Assembly: GCA_960531495.1 (NCBI GenBank)
Contig: CAUIJY010000071.1
Coordinates: 1,116,001 to 1,180,000, forward strand
Source of the DNA: Zeus faber
Taxonomy: Eukaryota > Chordata > Actinopteri > Zeiformes > Zeidae
Length of the DNA: 64,000 nucleotides
Direction of reading: 5' to 3'
This document shows positions 19,313-33,395 of the stretch, one piece after another (positions within the stretch are counted from its first letter, which is position 1; each line of letters begins with the position of its first letter). Under the pieces are notes generated by a model. It did no database searches, was not told where the DNA came from, and saw only the letters and a program-made list of their open reading frames with translations. Position numbers and translations under genes: made by a program.

Positions 19313-19336
19313 TGTACGGGTACATTTATTCCTGTG

Positions 19337-19340
<4 letters not shown>

Positions 19341-19370
<30 letters not shown>
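19341..19370 (+). repeat. (TG)15 microsatellite
   Basis: Pure TG run just outside the right target duplication of the Ty3/Gypsy element. Confidence 0.9.
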
Positions 19371-19371
<1 letters not shown>

Positions 19372-19504
19372 ATGTACGCATGTGTGTGTGGGTGTTGGGA
19401 GGATTGGTCATGTGAATGTGTGTGGGGTGGGAGGGGAGAGATGCAAGTGTGTATGGCATTTAATCCATAGGACAAATGATTTTTTAAAAGTGACTAGTAC
19501 TCAT
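19371..19504. other. GT-rich flank before the array
   Basis: GT/GGT-rich sequence with no gene. It shares ATGTGAATGTGTGTGG and a GGTGGGAG-type block with 16815-16845. Confidence 0.5.
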
Positions 19505-19572
19505 TTTTTTTAAATCTTTCTTTCAATCTTTGTTTCTTTCAATCTTATTTTCAATCTTTCTTTCAATCTTAT
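19505..19572 (+). repeat. Outlying CTTT/CAAT patch
   Basis: About 65 bp of the same CTTT/CAAT words as the giant array, separated from it by about 45 bp of ordinary sequence (ATAGAACAATAAACACAATG and following). It may be the seed or the fraying edge of the array. Confidence 0.7.
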
Positions 19573-22500
19573 CATAGAACAATAAACACAATGGGGTTGT
19601 GCTGATGTTAATGGATCAACCTTTCTTTCGTTCTCCTTTATTTCAATCGTTCTTTCAATCTTTCTTTCAATCTTTCTTTCAATTTTTCTTTCTTTCTTTC
19701 AATCTTTCTTTCAATCTTTCTTTCATTCTTTCTTTCAGTCTTTCAATATTTCTTTCAATCTCTCTTTCAATCTATCTTTCAATCTTTCTTTCATTCTTTC
19801 TTTCAGTCGTTCAATCTTTCTTTCAATCTTTCTTTCAATCTTTCTTTTTTCAATCTTTCTTTCAATCTTTCAATCTTTCTTTCATTCTTTCTTTCAATCT
19901 TTCTTACTTTCAATCTTTCTTTCTTTCAATATTTCTTTCAATCTTTCTTTCAATCTTTCTTTCATTCTTTCTTTCATTCTTTCATTCCTTCTTTCAATCT
20001 TTCATTCTTTCTTTCAATCTTTCTTTCTTTCAATCTTTCTTTCAATCTTTCAATCATTCAATCTTTCTTTCATTCTTTCTTTCAATCTTTCTTACTTTTA
20101 ATCTTTCTCTCTTTCAATATTTCTTTCAATATTTCAATCTTTCTTTAAATCTTTCTTTCAAACTTTCAATCTTTCTTTCAATCTTTCTTTCAATCTTTCA
20201 ATCTTTCAATCGATCTTTCAATCTTTCATTCAATCTTTCAATCTCTCTTTCATTCTTTCTTTCAATCTTTCAATCTTTCTTTCAATGTTTCTTTCCATCT
20301 TTCATTCTTTCTTTCAATCTTTCAATCGTTCTTTCAATCTTTCTTTTATTCTTTCTTTCAATCTTTCATTTTTTCAATCTTTCTTTCAATCTTTCAATCT
20401 TTCTTTAAATCGTTCATTCTTTCTTTCAATCTTTCAATCGTTCTTTCTTTCAATATTTCTTTCAATCTTTCAATCTTTCTTTCATTCTTTCATTCCTTCC
20501 TTTAATCTTTCTTTCATTCTTTCTTTCAATCTTTCAATCGTTCTTTCAATCTTTCTTTTATTCTTTCTTTCAATCTTTCATTTTTTCAATCTTTCTTTCA
20601 ATCTTTCAATCTTTCTTTCAATCTTTCATTCTTTCTTTCAATCTTTCAATTGTTCTTTCTTTCAATATTTCTTTCAATCTTTCAATCTTTCTTTCATTCT
20701 TTCATTCCTTCTTTCAATCTTTATTTCATTATTTATTTCAATCTTTCTTTCTTTCTTTAAAACTTTCTTTCAATCTTTCTTTCAAACTTTCATTCTTTAT
20801 TTCAATATTTCAATCGTTCAATCTTTCTTTCATACTTTCTTTCAATCTTTCTTTCAATCTTTCAATCTTTCTTTCAATATTTCTTTCAATCTTTCTTTCT
20901 TTAAATCTTTCTTTCAATCTTTCTTTCAAACTTTCAATCTTTCTTTCAATCTCTCTTTCTTTCAATATTTCTTTCAATCTTTCAATCTTTCTTTCATTCT
21001 TTCTTTCAATATTTCAATCTTTCAATCTTTCAATCTTTCTTTCAATCCTTCAATCTTTCTTTAATTCTTTTTTTCAATCTTTCTTTCTTTCAATTTTTCT
21101 ATCTTTCAATATTTCTTCCAATCTTTCAATCTTTCTTTCATTCTTTCTTTCAATCTTTCAATCTTTCTTTCATTATTTCTTTCAATCTTTCTTACTTTCA
21201 ATTTTTCTATCTTTCAATATTTCTTCCAATCGTTCAATCTTTCTTTCATTATTTCTTTCAATCTTTCTTTTTTCAATCTTTCTTGCAATCTTTCTTTCAA
21301 TTGTTTAATCTTTCAATCTTTCTTTCATTCTTTCTTTCAATATTTCTTTCAATCTTTCTTTAATTCTTTTATTCTTTCTTTCAAACTTTCAATCTTTCTT
21401 TCATTCTTTCTTTCAGTCTTTCAATCTTTCTTTCAATCTTTCTTTCAAACTTTCAATCTTTCTTTCAATCTCTCTTTCTTTCAATATTTCTTTCAATCTT
21501 TCAATCTTTCTTTCATTCTTTCTTTCAATATTTCAATCTTTCAATCTTTCAATCTTTCTTTCATTCTTTCTTTCAATCTTTCAATCTTTCTTTAATTCTT
21601 TTTTTCAATCTTTCTTTCTTTCAATTTTTCTATCTTTCAATATTTCTTCCAATCTTTCAATCTTTCTTTCATTCTTTCTTTCAATCTTTCAATCTATCTT
21701 TCATTATTTCTTTCAATCTTTCTTACTTTCAATTTTTCTATCTTTCAATATTTCTTCCAATCGTTCAATCTATCTTTCATTATTTCTTTCAATCTTTCTT
21801 TTTTCAATCTTTCTTGCAATCTTTCTTTCAATTGTTTAATCTTTCAATCTTTCTTTCATTCTTTCTTTCAATATTTCTTTCAATCTTTCTTTAATTCTTT
21901 TATTCTTTCTTTCAAACTTTCAATCTTTCTTTAATTCTTTCTTTCAGTCTTTCAATCTTTCTTTCAATCTTTCTTTCAATCTTTCTTTCTTTCTTTATTT
22001 CAATCTTTGTTTCATTCTTTCTTACAATCTTTCTTTCTTTCAATGTTTCTTTCAATCTTTCTTTCAATCGTTCTTTCTTTCTTTTAGTCTTTCTTTCAAT
22101 CTTTCAATTTTTCAATCTTTCTTTCATTCTTTCTTTTAATCTTTCAATCTTTCTTTCATTGAATCTTTCAATCTTTCTTTCTTTTTTCAATCTTTCTTGC
22201 AATCTTTCTTTCAGTCTTTCAATATTTCTTTCAAACTTTCAATCTTTCTTTCAATCTTTCAATCTTTCAATCTTTCTTTCAATTTTTCTTTCAATCTTTC
22301 ACTCTTTCTTTCATTCTTTCTTTCAATCTTTCACTCTTTCTTTCATTCTTTCTTTCAATCTTTCAATCTTTCAATCTTTCAATCTTTCTTTCATTCTTTC
22401 TTTCAATCTTTCAATCTTTCTTTCAATATTTCTTTCAATCTTTCTTACTTTCAATCTTTCTTTCATTCAATCTTTCTTTCCATCTTTCTTTCATTCTTTC

Positions 22501-23534
22501 CTTCAGTCTTTCAATATTTCTTTCAATCTTTCTTTCAATTTTTCTTTTTTTCAATCTTTTTTCAATCTTTCTTTCATTCTTTCTATAAATCTTTCTTTCT
22601 TTCAATCTTTCTTTCAATCTTTCAATCTTTCAATCTTTCTTTAATTCTTTTATTCATTCTTTCTTTCAGTCTTTCAATCTTTCTTTATATCTTTCTTTCA
22701 ATCTTTCTTTCAATCTATCAATCTTTCAATTTTTCTTTCATTCTTTCTTTCAATCTTTATTACTTTCAATCTTTCTTTCAATCTTTCTTACTTTCATTCT
22801 CTCTTTCTTTCAATATTTCTTTCAATCTTTCAATCTTTCTTTCATTCTTTCATTCTTTCTTTCAATCGTTCTTTCATTCCTTCTTTCAATTTTTCATTCT
22901 TTCTTTCAATCTTTCAATCTTTCAATCTTTCTTTCATTCTTTCTTTCAAACTTCAATCATTATTTCAATATTTAATTCTTTCAATCTTTCTTTCAATCTT
23001 TCTTTCAATCTTTCTTTTTTCAATCTTTCTTTCAATCTTTCTTTCATCCTTTCTTTCAATCTTTCGTTCAATATTTCTTTCAATCTTTCTTACTTTCAAT
23101 CCATCTTTGTTTAAATCTTTCTTTCATCCTTTCTTTCAATCTTTCGTTCAATATTTCTATCAATCTTTCTTACTTTCAATCTATCTTTGTTTAAATCTTT
23201 CTTTCAATCTTTCTTTCAAACTTCAATCATTATTTCAATATTTAATTCTTTCAATCTTTCTTTCAATCTTTCTTTCAATCTTTCAATCTTTCTTTCAATC
23301 TTTCTTTTATCCTTTCTTTCAATCTTTCGTTCAATATGTCTTTCAATCTTTCTTACGTTCAATCTTTCTTTGTTTAAATCTTTCTTTCAATCTTTCTTTC
23401 AATCTTTCTTTCATTCTTTCCTTCAGTCGTTCAATCTTTCTTTCAATGTTTCTTTTTTTCAATCTTTCTTTCAATCTTTCTTTCATCCTTTCTTTCAATC
23501 TTTCGTTCAATATTTCTTTCAATCTGTCTTACTT

Positions 23535-26351
23535 TCAATCTTTCTTTGTTTAAATCATTCTTTCAATATTTCTTTCAATCTTTCTTTCAATCTTTCAATC
23601 TTTCTTTCAATCTTTCTTTCATCCTTTCTTTCAATCTTTCGTTCAATATTTCTTTCAATCTTTCTTACTTTCAATCTTTCTTTGTTTAAATCTTTTTTTC
23701 AATCTTTCTTTCAAACTTTCAATCATTATTTCAATCTTTCATTCTTTCCATCTTTCTTGCAATCTTTCTTTCAATTGTTTAATCTTTCAATCTTTTTTTC
23801 AATCTTTCTTTCATTCTTTCTTTCAATCTTTCTGTCCGTCATTCTTTCTTTCAGTCTTTCTTTCAATCATTCAATCTTTCAATCTTTCTTTCTTTCAATC
23901 TTTCTTTCAATCTTTCTTTCATTCTTTATTTCAATCTTTGTTTCATTCTTTCTTTCAATCTTTCTTTCAATCTTTCTTTCAATCTTTCTTTCTTTCAAAC
24001 TTTCAATCTTTATTTCAATCTTTCTTTCAATCTTTCTTTCAATCTTTCAATCTTTCTTTCAACTTTCAATCTTTATTTCAATCTTTCAATCTTTCAATCT
24101 TTCTTTCAATCTTTCAATCTTTCTTTCATTCTTTCTTTCAATATTTCAATCTTTCAATATTTCTTTCATTCTTTCTTGCAATCTTTCAATCTTTCTTTCA
24201 ATCTGCCTTTCATTTTTTCTTTCAGTCTTTCAATCTTTCTTTAAATCTTTCTTTCAATCTTTCTTTCAAACTTTCAATTTTTATTTCAATCTTTCAATCT
24301 TTCAATCTTTCTTTCAATCTTTCAATCTTTCTTTCATTCTTTCTTTCAATATTTCAATCTTTCAATCTTTCTTTCAATCTTTCTTTCATCCTTTCTTTCA
24401 ATCTTTCGTTCAATATTTCTTTCAATCTTTCTTACTTTCAATCTTTCTTTGTTTAAATCATTCTTTCAATCTTTCTTTCAATCTTTCTTTCAATCTTTCT
24501 TTCAATTTTTCTTTCATCCTTTCTTCCAATCTTTCGTTCAATATTTCTTTCAATCTTTCTTACTTTCAATCTTTCTTTGTTTAAATCTTTCTTTCAATCT
24601 TTCTTTCAAACTTTCAATTATTATTTCAATCATTCATTCTTTCCATCTTTCTTGCAATCTTTCTTTCAATTGTTTAATCTTTCAATCTTTTTTTCAATCT
24701 TTCTTTCATTCTTTCTTTCAATCTTTCTGTCCGTCATTCTTTCTTTCAGTCTTTCTTTCAATCATTCAATCATTCAATCTTTCTTTCTTTCAATCTTTCT
24801 TTCAATCTTTCTTTCAATATTTCTTTCTTTCTTTCAATCTTTCTTTCAATCTTTCTTTCAAACTTTCAATCTTTATTTCAATCTTTCAATCTTTCAATCT
24901 TTCTTTCAATCTTTCAATCTTTCATTCATTCTTTCTTTCAATATTTAAATCTTTCAATCTTTCTTTCATTCATTCTTTAAATCTTTCAATCTTTCTTTCA
25001 TTCTTTCTTTCAATCTATCTTACTTTCAATCTATCTTTCTTTCAATATTTCTTCCAATCGTTCAATCTTTCTTTCAATCTTTCTTTCAATCTTTCTTTTG
25101 TTAATTCTTTCAATCTTTCTTTCAATATTTCTTTCAATCTTTCTTTCTTTAAATCTTTCTTTCAATCTTTCTTTCAATTGTTTAATCTTTCAATCTTTTT
25201 TTCAATCTTTCTTTCATTCTTTCTTTCAATCTTTCTGTCCGTCATTCTTTCTTTCAGTCTTTCTTTCAATCATTCAATCTTTCAATCTTTCTTTCTTTCA
25301 ATCTTTCTTTCAATCTTTCTTTCATTCTTTATTTCAATCTTTGTTTCATTCTTTCTTTCAATCTTTCTTTCAATCTTTCTTTCAATCTTTCTTTCTTTCA
25401 AACTTTCAATCTTTATTTCAATCTTTCTTTCAATCTTTCTTTCAATCTTTCAATCTTTCTTTCAACTTTCAATCTTTATTTCAATCTTTCAATCTTTCAA
25501 TCTTTCTTTCAATCTTTCAATCTTTCTTTCATTCTTTCTTTCAATATTTCAATCTTTCAATATTTCTTTCATTCTTTCTTGCAATCTTTCAATCTTTCTT
25601 TCAATCTGCCTTTCATTTTTTCTTTCAGTCTTTCAATCTTTCTTTAAATCTTTCTTTCAATCTTTCTTTCAAACTTTCAATTTTTATTTCAATCTTTCAA
25701 TCTTTCAATCTTTCTTTCAATCTTTCAATCTTTCTTTCATTCTTTCTTTCAATATTTCAATCTTTCAATCTTTCTTTCAATCTTTCTTTCATCCTTTCTT
25801 TCAATCTTTCGTTCAATATTTCTTTCAATCTTTCTTACTTTCAATCTTTCTTTGTTTAAATCATTCTTTCAATCTTTCTTTCAATCTTTCTTTCAATCTT
25901 TCTTTCAATTTTTCTTTCATCCTTTCTTCCAATCTTTCGTTCAATATTTCTTTCAATCTTTCTTACTTTCAATCTTTCTTTGTTTAAATCTTTCTTTCAA
26001 TCTTTCTTTCAAACTTTCAATCATTATTTCAATCATTCATTCTTTCCATCTTTCTTGCAATCTTTCTTTCAATTGTTTAATCTTTCAATCTTTTTTTCAA
26101 TCTTTCTTTCATTCTTTCTTTCAATCTTTCTGTCCGTCATTCTTTCTTTCAGTCTTTCTTTCAATCATTCAATCATTCAATCTTTCTTTCTTTCAATCTT
26201 TCTTTCAATCTTTCTTTCAATATTTCTTTCTTTCTTTCAATCTTTCTTTCAATCTTTCTTTCAAACTTTCAATCTTTATTTCAATCTTTCAATCTTTCAA
26301 TCTTTCTTTCAATCTTTCAATCTTTCATTCATTCTTTCTTTCAATATTTAA
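23535..26351 (+). repeat. 1403-bp tandem duplication within the array
   Basis: Sequence around 23938-24948 recurs 1403 bp to the right: anchors 24449 and 25852 (GTTTAAATCATTC), and 24577 and 25980 (GTTTAAATCTTTC). The outer limits are approximate. Confidence 0.7.
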
Positions 26352-29300
26352 ATCTTTCAATCTTTCTTTCATTCATTCTTTAAATCTTTCAATCTTTCTT
26401 TCATTCTTTCTTTCAATCTATCTTACTTTCAATCTATCTTTCTTTCAAAATTTCTTCCAATCGTTCAATCTTTCTTTCAATCTTTCTTTCAATCTTTCTT
26501 TTGTTAATTCTTTCAATCTTTCTTTCAATATTTCTTTCAATCTTTCTTTCTTTAAATCTTTCTTTCAATCTTTCTTTCAAACTTTCAATCTTTATTTCAA
26601 TCTTTCAATCTTTCAATCTTTCTTACATTCGTTCTTTCAATCTTTCTTTAATTATTTCTTTCATTCTTTCTTTCAGTCTTTCAATCTTTCTTAAAATCTT
26701 TCTTTCAATCTTTCTTTCAATCTTTCAATCTTTCTTTCATTCTTTCATTCTTTCTTTCAATCGTTCTTTCATTCTTTCTTTCAATTTTTCATTCTTTCTT
26801 TCAATCTTTCAATCTTTCAATCTTTCTTTCAATCTTTCTTTCTTATAATCTTTCTTTCAATCTTTCTTTCAATCTTTCTTTCATTCTTTCCTTCAGTCTT
26901 TCAATCTTTCTTTCAATCTTTCTTTTTTTCAATCTTTCTTTCAATCTTTCTTTCATTCTTTCTTTCAATCTTTCTTTCAATCTTTCAATCTTTCTTTCAA
27001 TATTTCTTTCAATCTTTCTTACTTTCAATCTTTCTTTCCTTAAATCTTTCTTTCAATCTTTCTTTCAAACTTTCAATCATTATTTCAATCTTTCAATCTT
27101 TCAATCTTTCTTTCAATCTTTCAATCTTTCTTTCAATATTTCTTTCAATCTTTCTTTCTTTAAATCTTTCTTTCAAACTTTCTTTCAAACATTCAATCTT
27201 TCTTTCAATCTTTCAATCTTTCAATCTTTCTTTCATTCTTTCTTTCAGTCTTTCAACCTTTTTTTCAATCATTCTGTCAATCTTTCAATCTTTCTTTCAT
27301 TCTTTCTTTCAATCTTTCAATCTTGCTTTCATTCTTTCTTCCTTTCAATTTTTCTATCTTTCAATATTGGTTCCAATCATTCAATCTTTCTTTCATTATT
27401 TCTTTCAATCTTTCTTTCTTTCAATCTTTCTTTCCAACTTTCTTTCAATCTTTCTTTCATTCTTTCTTTCAATATTTCTTTTTTCAATCTTTCTTCCAAT
27501 CTTTCTTTCAATTGTTTAATCTTTCATTCTTTCTTTCATCCATTCATTCTTTCTTTCAATCGTTCTTTCATTCTTTCTTTCAATCTTTCAATCTTTCTTT
27601 AAATATTTCTTTCGATCTTTAATACTTTCAATCTTTTTTCAAACATTCAATCTTTCTTTCAATATTTCAATTTTTCAATCTTTCTTTCATTCTTTCTTTC
27701 AATCTTTCAATCTTTCTTTCATTAATTCTTTCAATCTTTCTTTCAATTTTTCTTTCAATCTTTCTTTCAAACTTTCAATCTTACTTTCAATCTTTCTTTC
27801 AATCGTTCTTATATTCTTTCTTTCAATCTTTCATTCTTTCTTTCAATCTTTCAATCATTCTTTCTTTCATTCTTTCTTTCAGTCTTTCAACCTTTCTTAA
27901 AATCTTTCTTTCAATCTTTCTTTCAAGCTTTCTTTCATTCATTCTTTCAGTCTTTCAAACATTCAATTTTTCCTTCATTCCTTCTTTCAATCTTTATTAC
28001 TTTCATTCTTTCTTTCAATCTTTCATTCTTTCTTTCAATATTTCTTTCAATCTTTCTTTAATTCTTTCATTCTTTCTTTCGCACTTTCAATCTTTCTTTC
28101 ATTCTTTCTTTCAGTCTTTCAATCTTTCTTTCATTCTTTCTTTCAATCTTTCAATCTTTCAATCTTTCTTTCATTCTATCTTTCAATCTTTCAATCTTTC
28201 TTTCAATATTTTTTTCAGTCTTTCAATCTTTCTTTCATTCTTTCTTTCAATCTTTCAATCTTTCAATCTTTCTTTCATTCTATCTTTCAGTCTTTAAATC
28301 TTTCTTTCAATATTTTTTTCAGTCTTTAATACTTTCAATCTTTTTTTCTTTTAATCTTTCTTTCAATCTTTCACTCATTCTTTCCTTCAGTCTTTCAATC
28401 TTTCTTTCAATTTTTCTTTCAATCTTTCTTTCAAACTTTCAATCTTACTTTCAATCTTTCTTTCAATCGTTCTTATATTCTTTCTTTCAATCTTTCATTC
28501 TTTCTTTCAATCTTTCAATCATTCTTACTTTCATTCTTTCTTTCAGTCTTTCAACCTTTCTTGAAATCTTTCTTTCAATCTTTCTTTCAAGCTTTCTTTC
28601 ATTCATTCTTTCAGTCTTTCAAATATTCAATTTTTCCTTCATTCCAGCTTTCAATCTTCATTACTTTCAATCTTTCTTTCAATCTTTCAATCTTTCTTTC
28701 ATTCTTTCATTCTTTCTTTCAATCGTTCTTTCAATCTTTCCTTCAATCTTTCAATCTTTCTTTCATACTTTCATTCTTTCTTCCAATCTTTTTTTCAATC
28801 TTTCAATCTTTCTTTCATTCTTTCATTTTTTCTTTCAACCTTTCAATCTTTCTTTCATTCTTTTTTTTAGTCTTTCAATCTTTCTTTAAATCTTTCTTTC
28901 AATCTTTCTTTACAACTTTCAATCTTTCAATCTTTCTTTCATTCTATCTTTCAACCTTTCTTTCAATCTTTCTTTAATTCTTTAATTCAGGCTTAAAATC
29001 TTTCTTTCAATCTTTCTTTCTTTAAATATTTTGATCTCTCAAACATTCTTTCTTTTTATCAGTCTTTTTTTGTTTCTTTCATTCATTCTTTCAATTTTTC
29101 TTACTTTCAATCTTTCTTTTTTTCAATATTTCTTTCAATCTTTTAATCTTTCATTCATTCTTTCATTCTTTCTTTCAATCTTTCATTCTTTCTTTCAATC
29201 TTTCAATCTTTCAATCTCTCTTTTAATCTTTCTTTCATTTTTTCTTTCAGTCTTTCAATCTTTCTTTCAATCTTTCTTTCAATCTTTCTTTCAATCTTTC

Positions 29301-30650
29301 TTTCAATCTTTCTTTCAAACTTTCATTCTTTCTTTCAATCGTTCTTTCAATCTTTCTTTCAATCTTTCTTTCTTTTTTCAATCTTTCTTTCAATCTTTTT
29401 TTTCATTCTTACTTTTAGTCTTTCAATCTTTCTTTAAATATTTTTTTCTTTAAATCTTTCTTCCTTCAATCTTTCTTTCAATCTTTCTTTCAATCTTTCA
29501 ATCATTCAATCTTTCTTTAATTCTTTCTTTCAATCTTTCAATCTTTCAATTTTTCTTTCCATCTTTCTTACTTTCATTCTCTCTTTCTTTCAATATTTCT
29601 TTCAATCTTTCTTTCATTCTTTCTTTCATTCTTTCATTCTTTCTTTCAATCGTTCTTTCATTCTTTCTTTCAATCTTTCATTCTTTCTTTCAATCTTTCA
29701 ATCTTTCAATCTTTCTTTCATTCTTTTTTTTCATTCTTACTTTTAGTCTTTCAATCTTTCTCTAAATCTTTCATTCTTTAAATCTTTCTTTCTTTCAATC
29801 ATTCTTTTTTCAATCTTTCTTTCAATCTTTCAATCTTTCGATCTTTCAATCTTTCTTTAATTCTTTTATTCATTCTTTCTTTCAGTCTTTCAATCTTTCT
29901 TTAAATCTTTCTTTAAATCTTTCTTTCAATCTTTCAATCTTTCAATTTTTCTTTCATTCTTTCTTTCAATCTTTTTTACTTTCAATCTTTCTTTCAATCT
30001 TTCTTACTTTCATTCTCTCTTTCTTTCAATATTCTTTCAATCTTTCAATCTTTCTTTCATTCTTTCATTCTTTCTTTCAATCGTTCTTTTATTCTATCTT
30101 TCAATCTTTCATTCTTTCTTTCAATCTTTCAATCTTTCAATCTTTCTTTCATTCTTTCTTTCAATCTTTCTTTCAAGCTTTCTTTCAATCGTTCTTACTT
30201 TCAATCTTTCTTTCTTTCAGTATTTCTTTCAATCTTTCAATCTTTCTTTCATTCTTTCTTTCAATCTTTCAATCTTTCAATTTTTCTTTCAATCTTTCTT
30301 ACTTTCATTCTCTCTTTCTTTCAATATTTCTTTCAGTCTTTCAATCTTTCTTTCATTCTTTCATTCTTTCTTTCAATCTTTCATTCTTTCTTTCAATCTT
30401 TCAATCTTTCAATCTTGCTTTCATTCTTTTTTTTCATTCTTACTTTTAGTCTTTCAATCTTTCTTTAAATCTTTCATTCTTTAAATCCTTCTTTCTTTCA
30501 ATCATTCTTTTTTCAATCTTTCTTTCAATCTTTCAATCTTTCAATCTTTCAATCTTTCTTTAATTCTTTTATTCATTCTTTCTTCCTGTCTTTCAATCTT
30601 TCTTTCAATCTTTCTTTAAATCTTTCTTTCAATCTTTCAATCTTTCAATT
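25399..30650 (+). repeat. Block A, left copy of a 5.25-kb array duplication
   Basis: Matches 36369-41621 at offset 10970, rising to 10971 after a one-base indel near 38145 (TTTCAAAACTTTC on the right, TTTCAAACTTTC on the left). Anchors: 25852/36822, 26501/37471, 27323/38294, 29031/40002. Divergence begins at about 30650, where the left reads TTTTTCTTTCCATC and the right AATTTTCTTTCATTC. Confidence 0.8.
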
Positions 30651-30679
30651 TTTCTTTCCATCTTTCTTACTTTCATTCT

Positions 30680-33395
30680 CTCTTTCTTTCAATATTTCTT
30701 TCAATCTTTCTTTCATTCTTTCTTTCATTCTTTCATTCTTTCTTTCAATCGTTCTTTCATTCTTTCTTTCAATCTTTCATTCTTTCTTTCAATCTTTCAA
30801 TCTTTCAATCTTTCTTTCATTCTTTTTTTTCATTCTTACTTTTAGTCTTTCAATCTTTCTCTAAATCTTTCATTCTTTAAATCTTTCTTTCTTTCAATCA
30901 TTCTTTTTTCAATCTTTCTTTCAATCTTTCAATCTTTCGATCTTTCAATCTTTCTTTAATTATTTTATTCATTCTTTCTTTCAGTCTTTCAATCTTTCTT
31001 AAAATCTTTCTTTAAATCTTTCTTTCAGTCTTTCAATCTTTCAATTTTTCTTTCATTCTTTCTTTCAATCTTTTTTACTTTCAATCTTTCTTTCAATCTT
31101 TCTTACTTTCATTCTCTCTTTCTTTCAATATTCTTTCAATCTTTCAATCTTTCTTTCATTCTTTCATTCTTTCTTTCAATCGTTCTTTTATTCTTTCTAT
31201 CAATCTTTCATTCTTTCTTTCAATCTTTCAATCTTTCAATCTTTCTTTCATTCTTTCTTTCAATCTTTCTTTCAAGCTTTCTTTCAATCGTTCTTACTTT
31301 CAATCTTTCTTTCTTTCTTTCAGTATTTCTTTCAATCTTTCAATCTTTCTTTCATTCTTTCTTTCAATCTTTCAATCTTTCAATTTTTCTTTCAATCTTT
31401 CTTACTTTCGTTCTCTCTTTCTTTCAATATTTCTTTCAGTCTTTCAATCTTTCTTTCATTCTTTCATTCTTTCTTTCAATCTTTCATTCTTTCTTTCAAT
31501 CTTTCAATCTTTCAATCTTGCTTTCATTCTTTTTGTTCATTCTTACTTTTAGTCTTTCAATCTTTCTTTCAATCTTTCATTCTTTAAATCTTTCTTTCTT
31601 TCAATCATTCTTTTTTCAATCTTTCTTTCAATCTTTCAATCTTTCAATCTTTCTTTAATTCTTTTATTCATTCTTTCTTCCAGTCTTTCAATCTTTCTTT
31701 CAATCTTTCTTTAAATCTTTCTTTCAATCCTTTAATCTTTCAATTTTTCTTTCATTCTTTCTTTCAATCTTTTTTACTTTCAATCTTTCTTTCAATCTTT
31801 CTTACTTTCATTCTCTCTTTCTTTCAATATTCTTTCAATCTTTCAATCTTTCTTTCATTCTTTCATTCTTTCTTTCAATCGTTCTTTTATTCTTTCTTTC
31901 AATCTTTCATTCTTTATTTCAATCTTTCAATCTTTCTTTCATTCCTTCTTTCAATCTTTCTTTCAAGCTTTCTTTCAATCGTTCTTACTTTCAATCTTTC
32001 TTTCTTTCTTTCAGTATTTCTTTCAATCTTTCAATCTTTCTTTCATTCTTTCATTCTTTCTCTCAATCTTTCTTTCTTTCAATCTTTCAATCTTTCTTTC
32101 ATTCATTCTTTCAGTCTTTCAAACTTTCAATTTTTCCTTCATTCCTTCTTTCAATCTTTATTACTTTCAATCTTTCTTTCAATCTTTCTTTCGTTCTTTC
32201 ATTCTTTCTTTCAATCGTTCTTTCAATCTTTCCTTCAATCTTTCAATCTTTCTTTCATACTTTCATTCTTTCTTTCAATCTTTCTTTCAATCTTTCAATC
32301 TTTCTTTCATTCTTTCATTCTTTCTTTCAACCTTTCAATCTTTCTTTCATTCTTTTTTTTAGTCTTTCAATCTTTCTTTAAATCTTTCTTTCAATATTTC
32401 TTTCAAACTTTCAATATTTCAATCTTTCTTTCATTCTATCTTTCAACCTTTCTTTCAATCTTTCTTTCATTCTTTATTTCAGTCTTAAAATCTTTCTTTC
32501 AATCTTTCTTTCTTTAAATATTTTGATCTCTCAAACATTCTTTCTTTTTATCAGTCTTTTTTTGTTTCTTTCCTTCATTCTTTCAATTTTTCTTACTTTC
32601 AATCTTTCTTTTTTTCAATATTTCTTTCAATCTTTTAATCTTTCATTCATTTTTTCATTCTTTCTTTCAATCTTTCATTCTTTCTTTCAATCTTTCAATC
32701 TTTCAATCTCTCTTTTAATCTTTCTTTCATTTTTTCTTTCAGTCTTTCAATCTTTCTTTCAATCTTTCTTTCAATCTTTCTTTCAAACTTTCATTCTTTC
32801 TTTCAATCTTTCTTTCAATCTTTCTTTCAATCTTTCTTTCTTTTTTCAATCTTTCTTTCAATCTTTTTTTTCATTCTTACTTTTAGTCTTTCAATCTTTC
32901 TTTAAATCTTTTTTTCTTTAAATCTTTATTTCTTTCAATCTTTCTTTGTTTTTTTCAGTCTTTCTTTCATTTTTTTTTTCATTCTTACTTTTAGTCTTTC
33001 AATCTTTCTTTAAATCTTTCTTTCTTCAATCTTTCTTTCAATCTTTCTTTCAATCTTTCAATCTTTCAATCTTTCTTTCATTCTTTCATTCTTTCTTTCA
33101 ATCGTTCTTTCATTCTTTCTTTCAATCTTTCATTCTTTCTTTCAATCTTTCAATCTTTCAATCTTACTTTCATTCTTTTTTTTCACTCTTACTTTTAGTC
33201 TTTCAATCTTTCTTTAAATCTTTCATTCTTTAAATCTTTCTTTCAATCATTCTTTTTTCAATCTTTCTTTCAATCTTTCAATCTTTCAATCTTTCTTTAA
33301 TTCTTTTATTCATTGTTTCTTTCAGTCTTTCAATCTTTCTTTCAATCTTTCTTTCTTTCATTCTCTCTTTCTTTCAATATTCTTTCAATCTTTCA
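30680..33395 (+). repeat. Block B, left copy
   Basis: Recurs at offset 12149 (about 42830-45544). Anchors: TTAATTATTTTATTC at 30956/43105, the TTGATCTCTCAAAC marker at 32523/44672, and ATTGTTTCTTTCAG at 33313/45462. The left limit is approximate. Confidence 0.7.
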
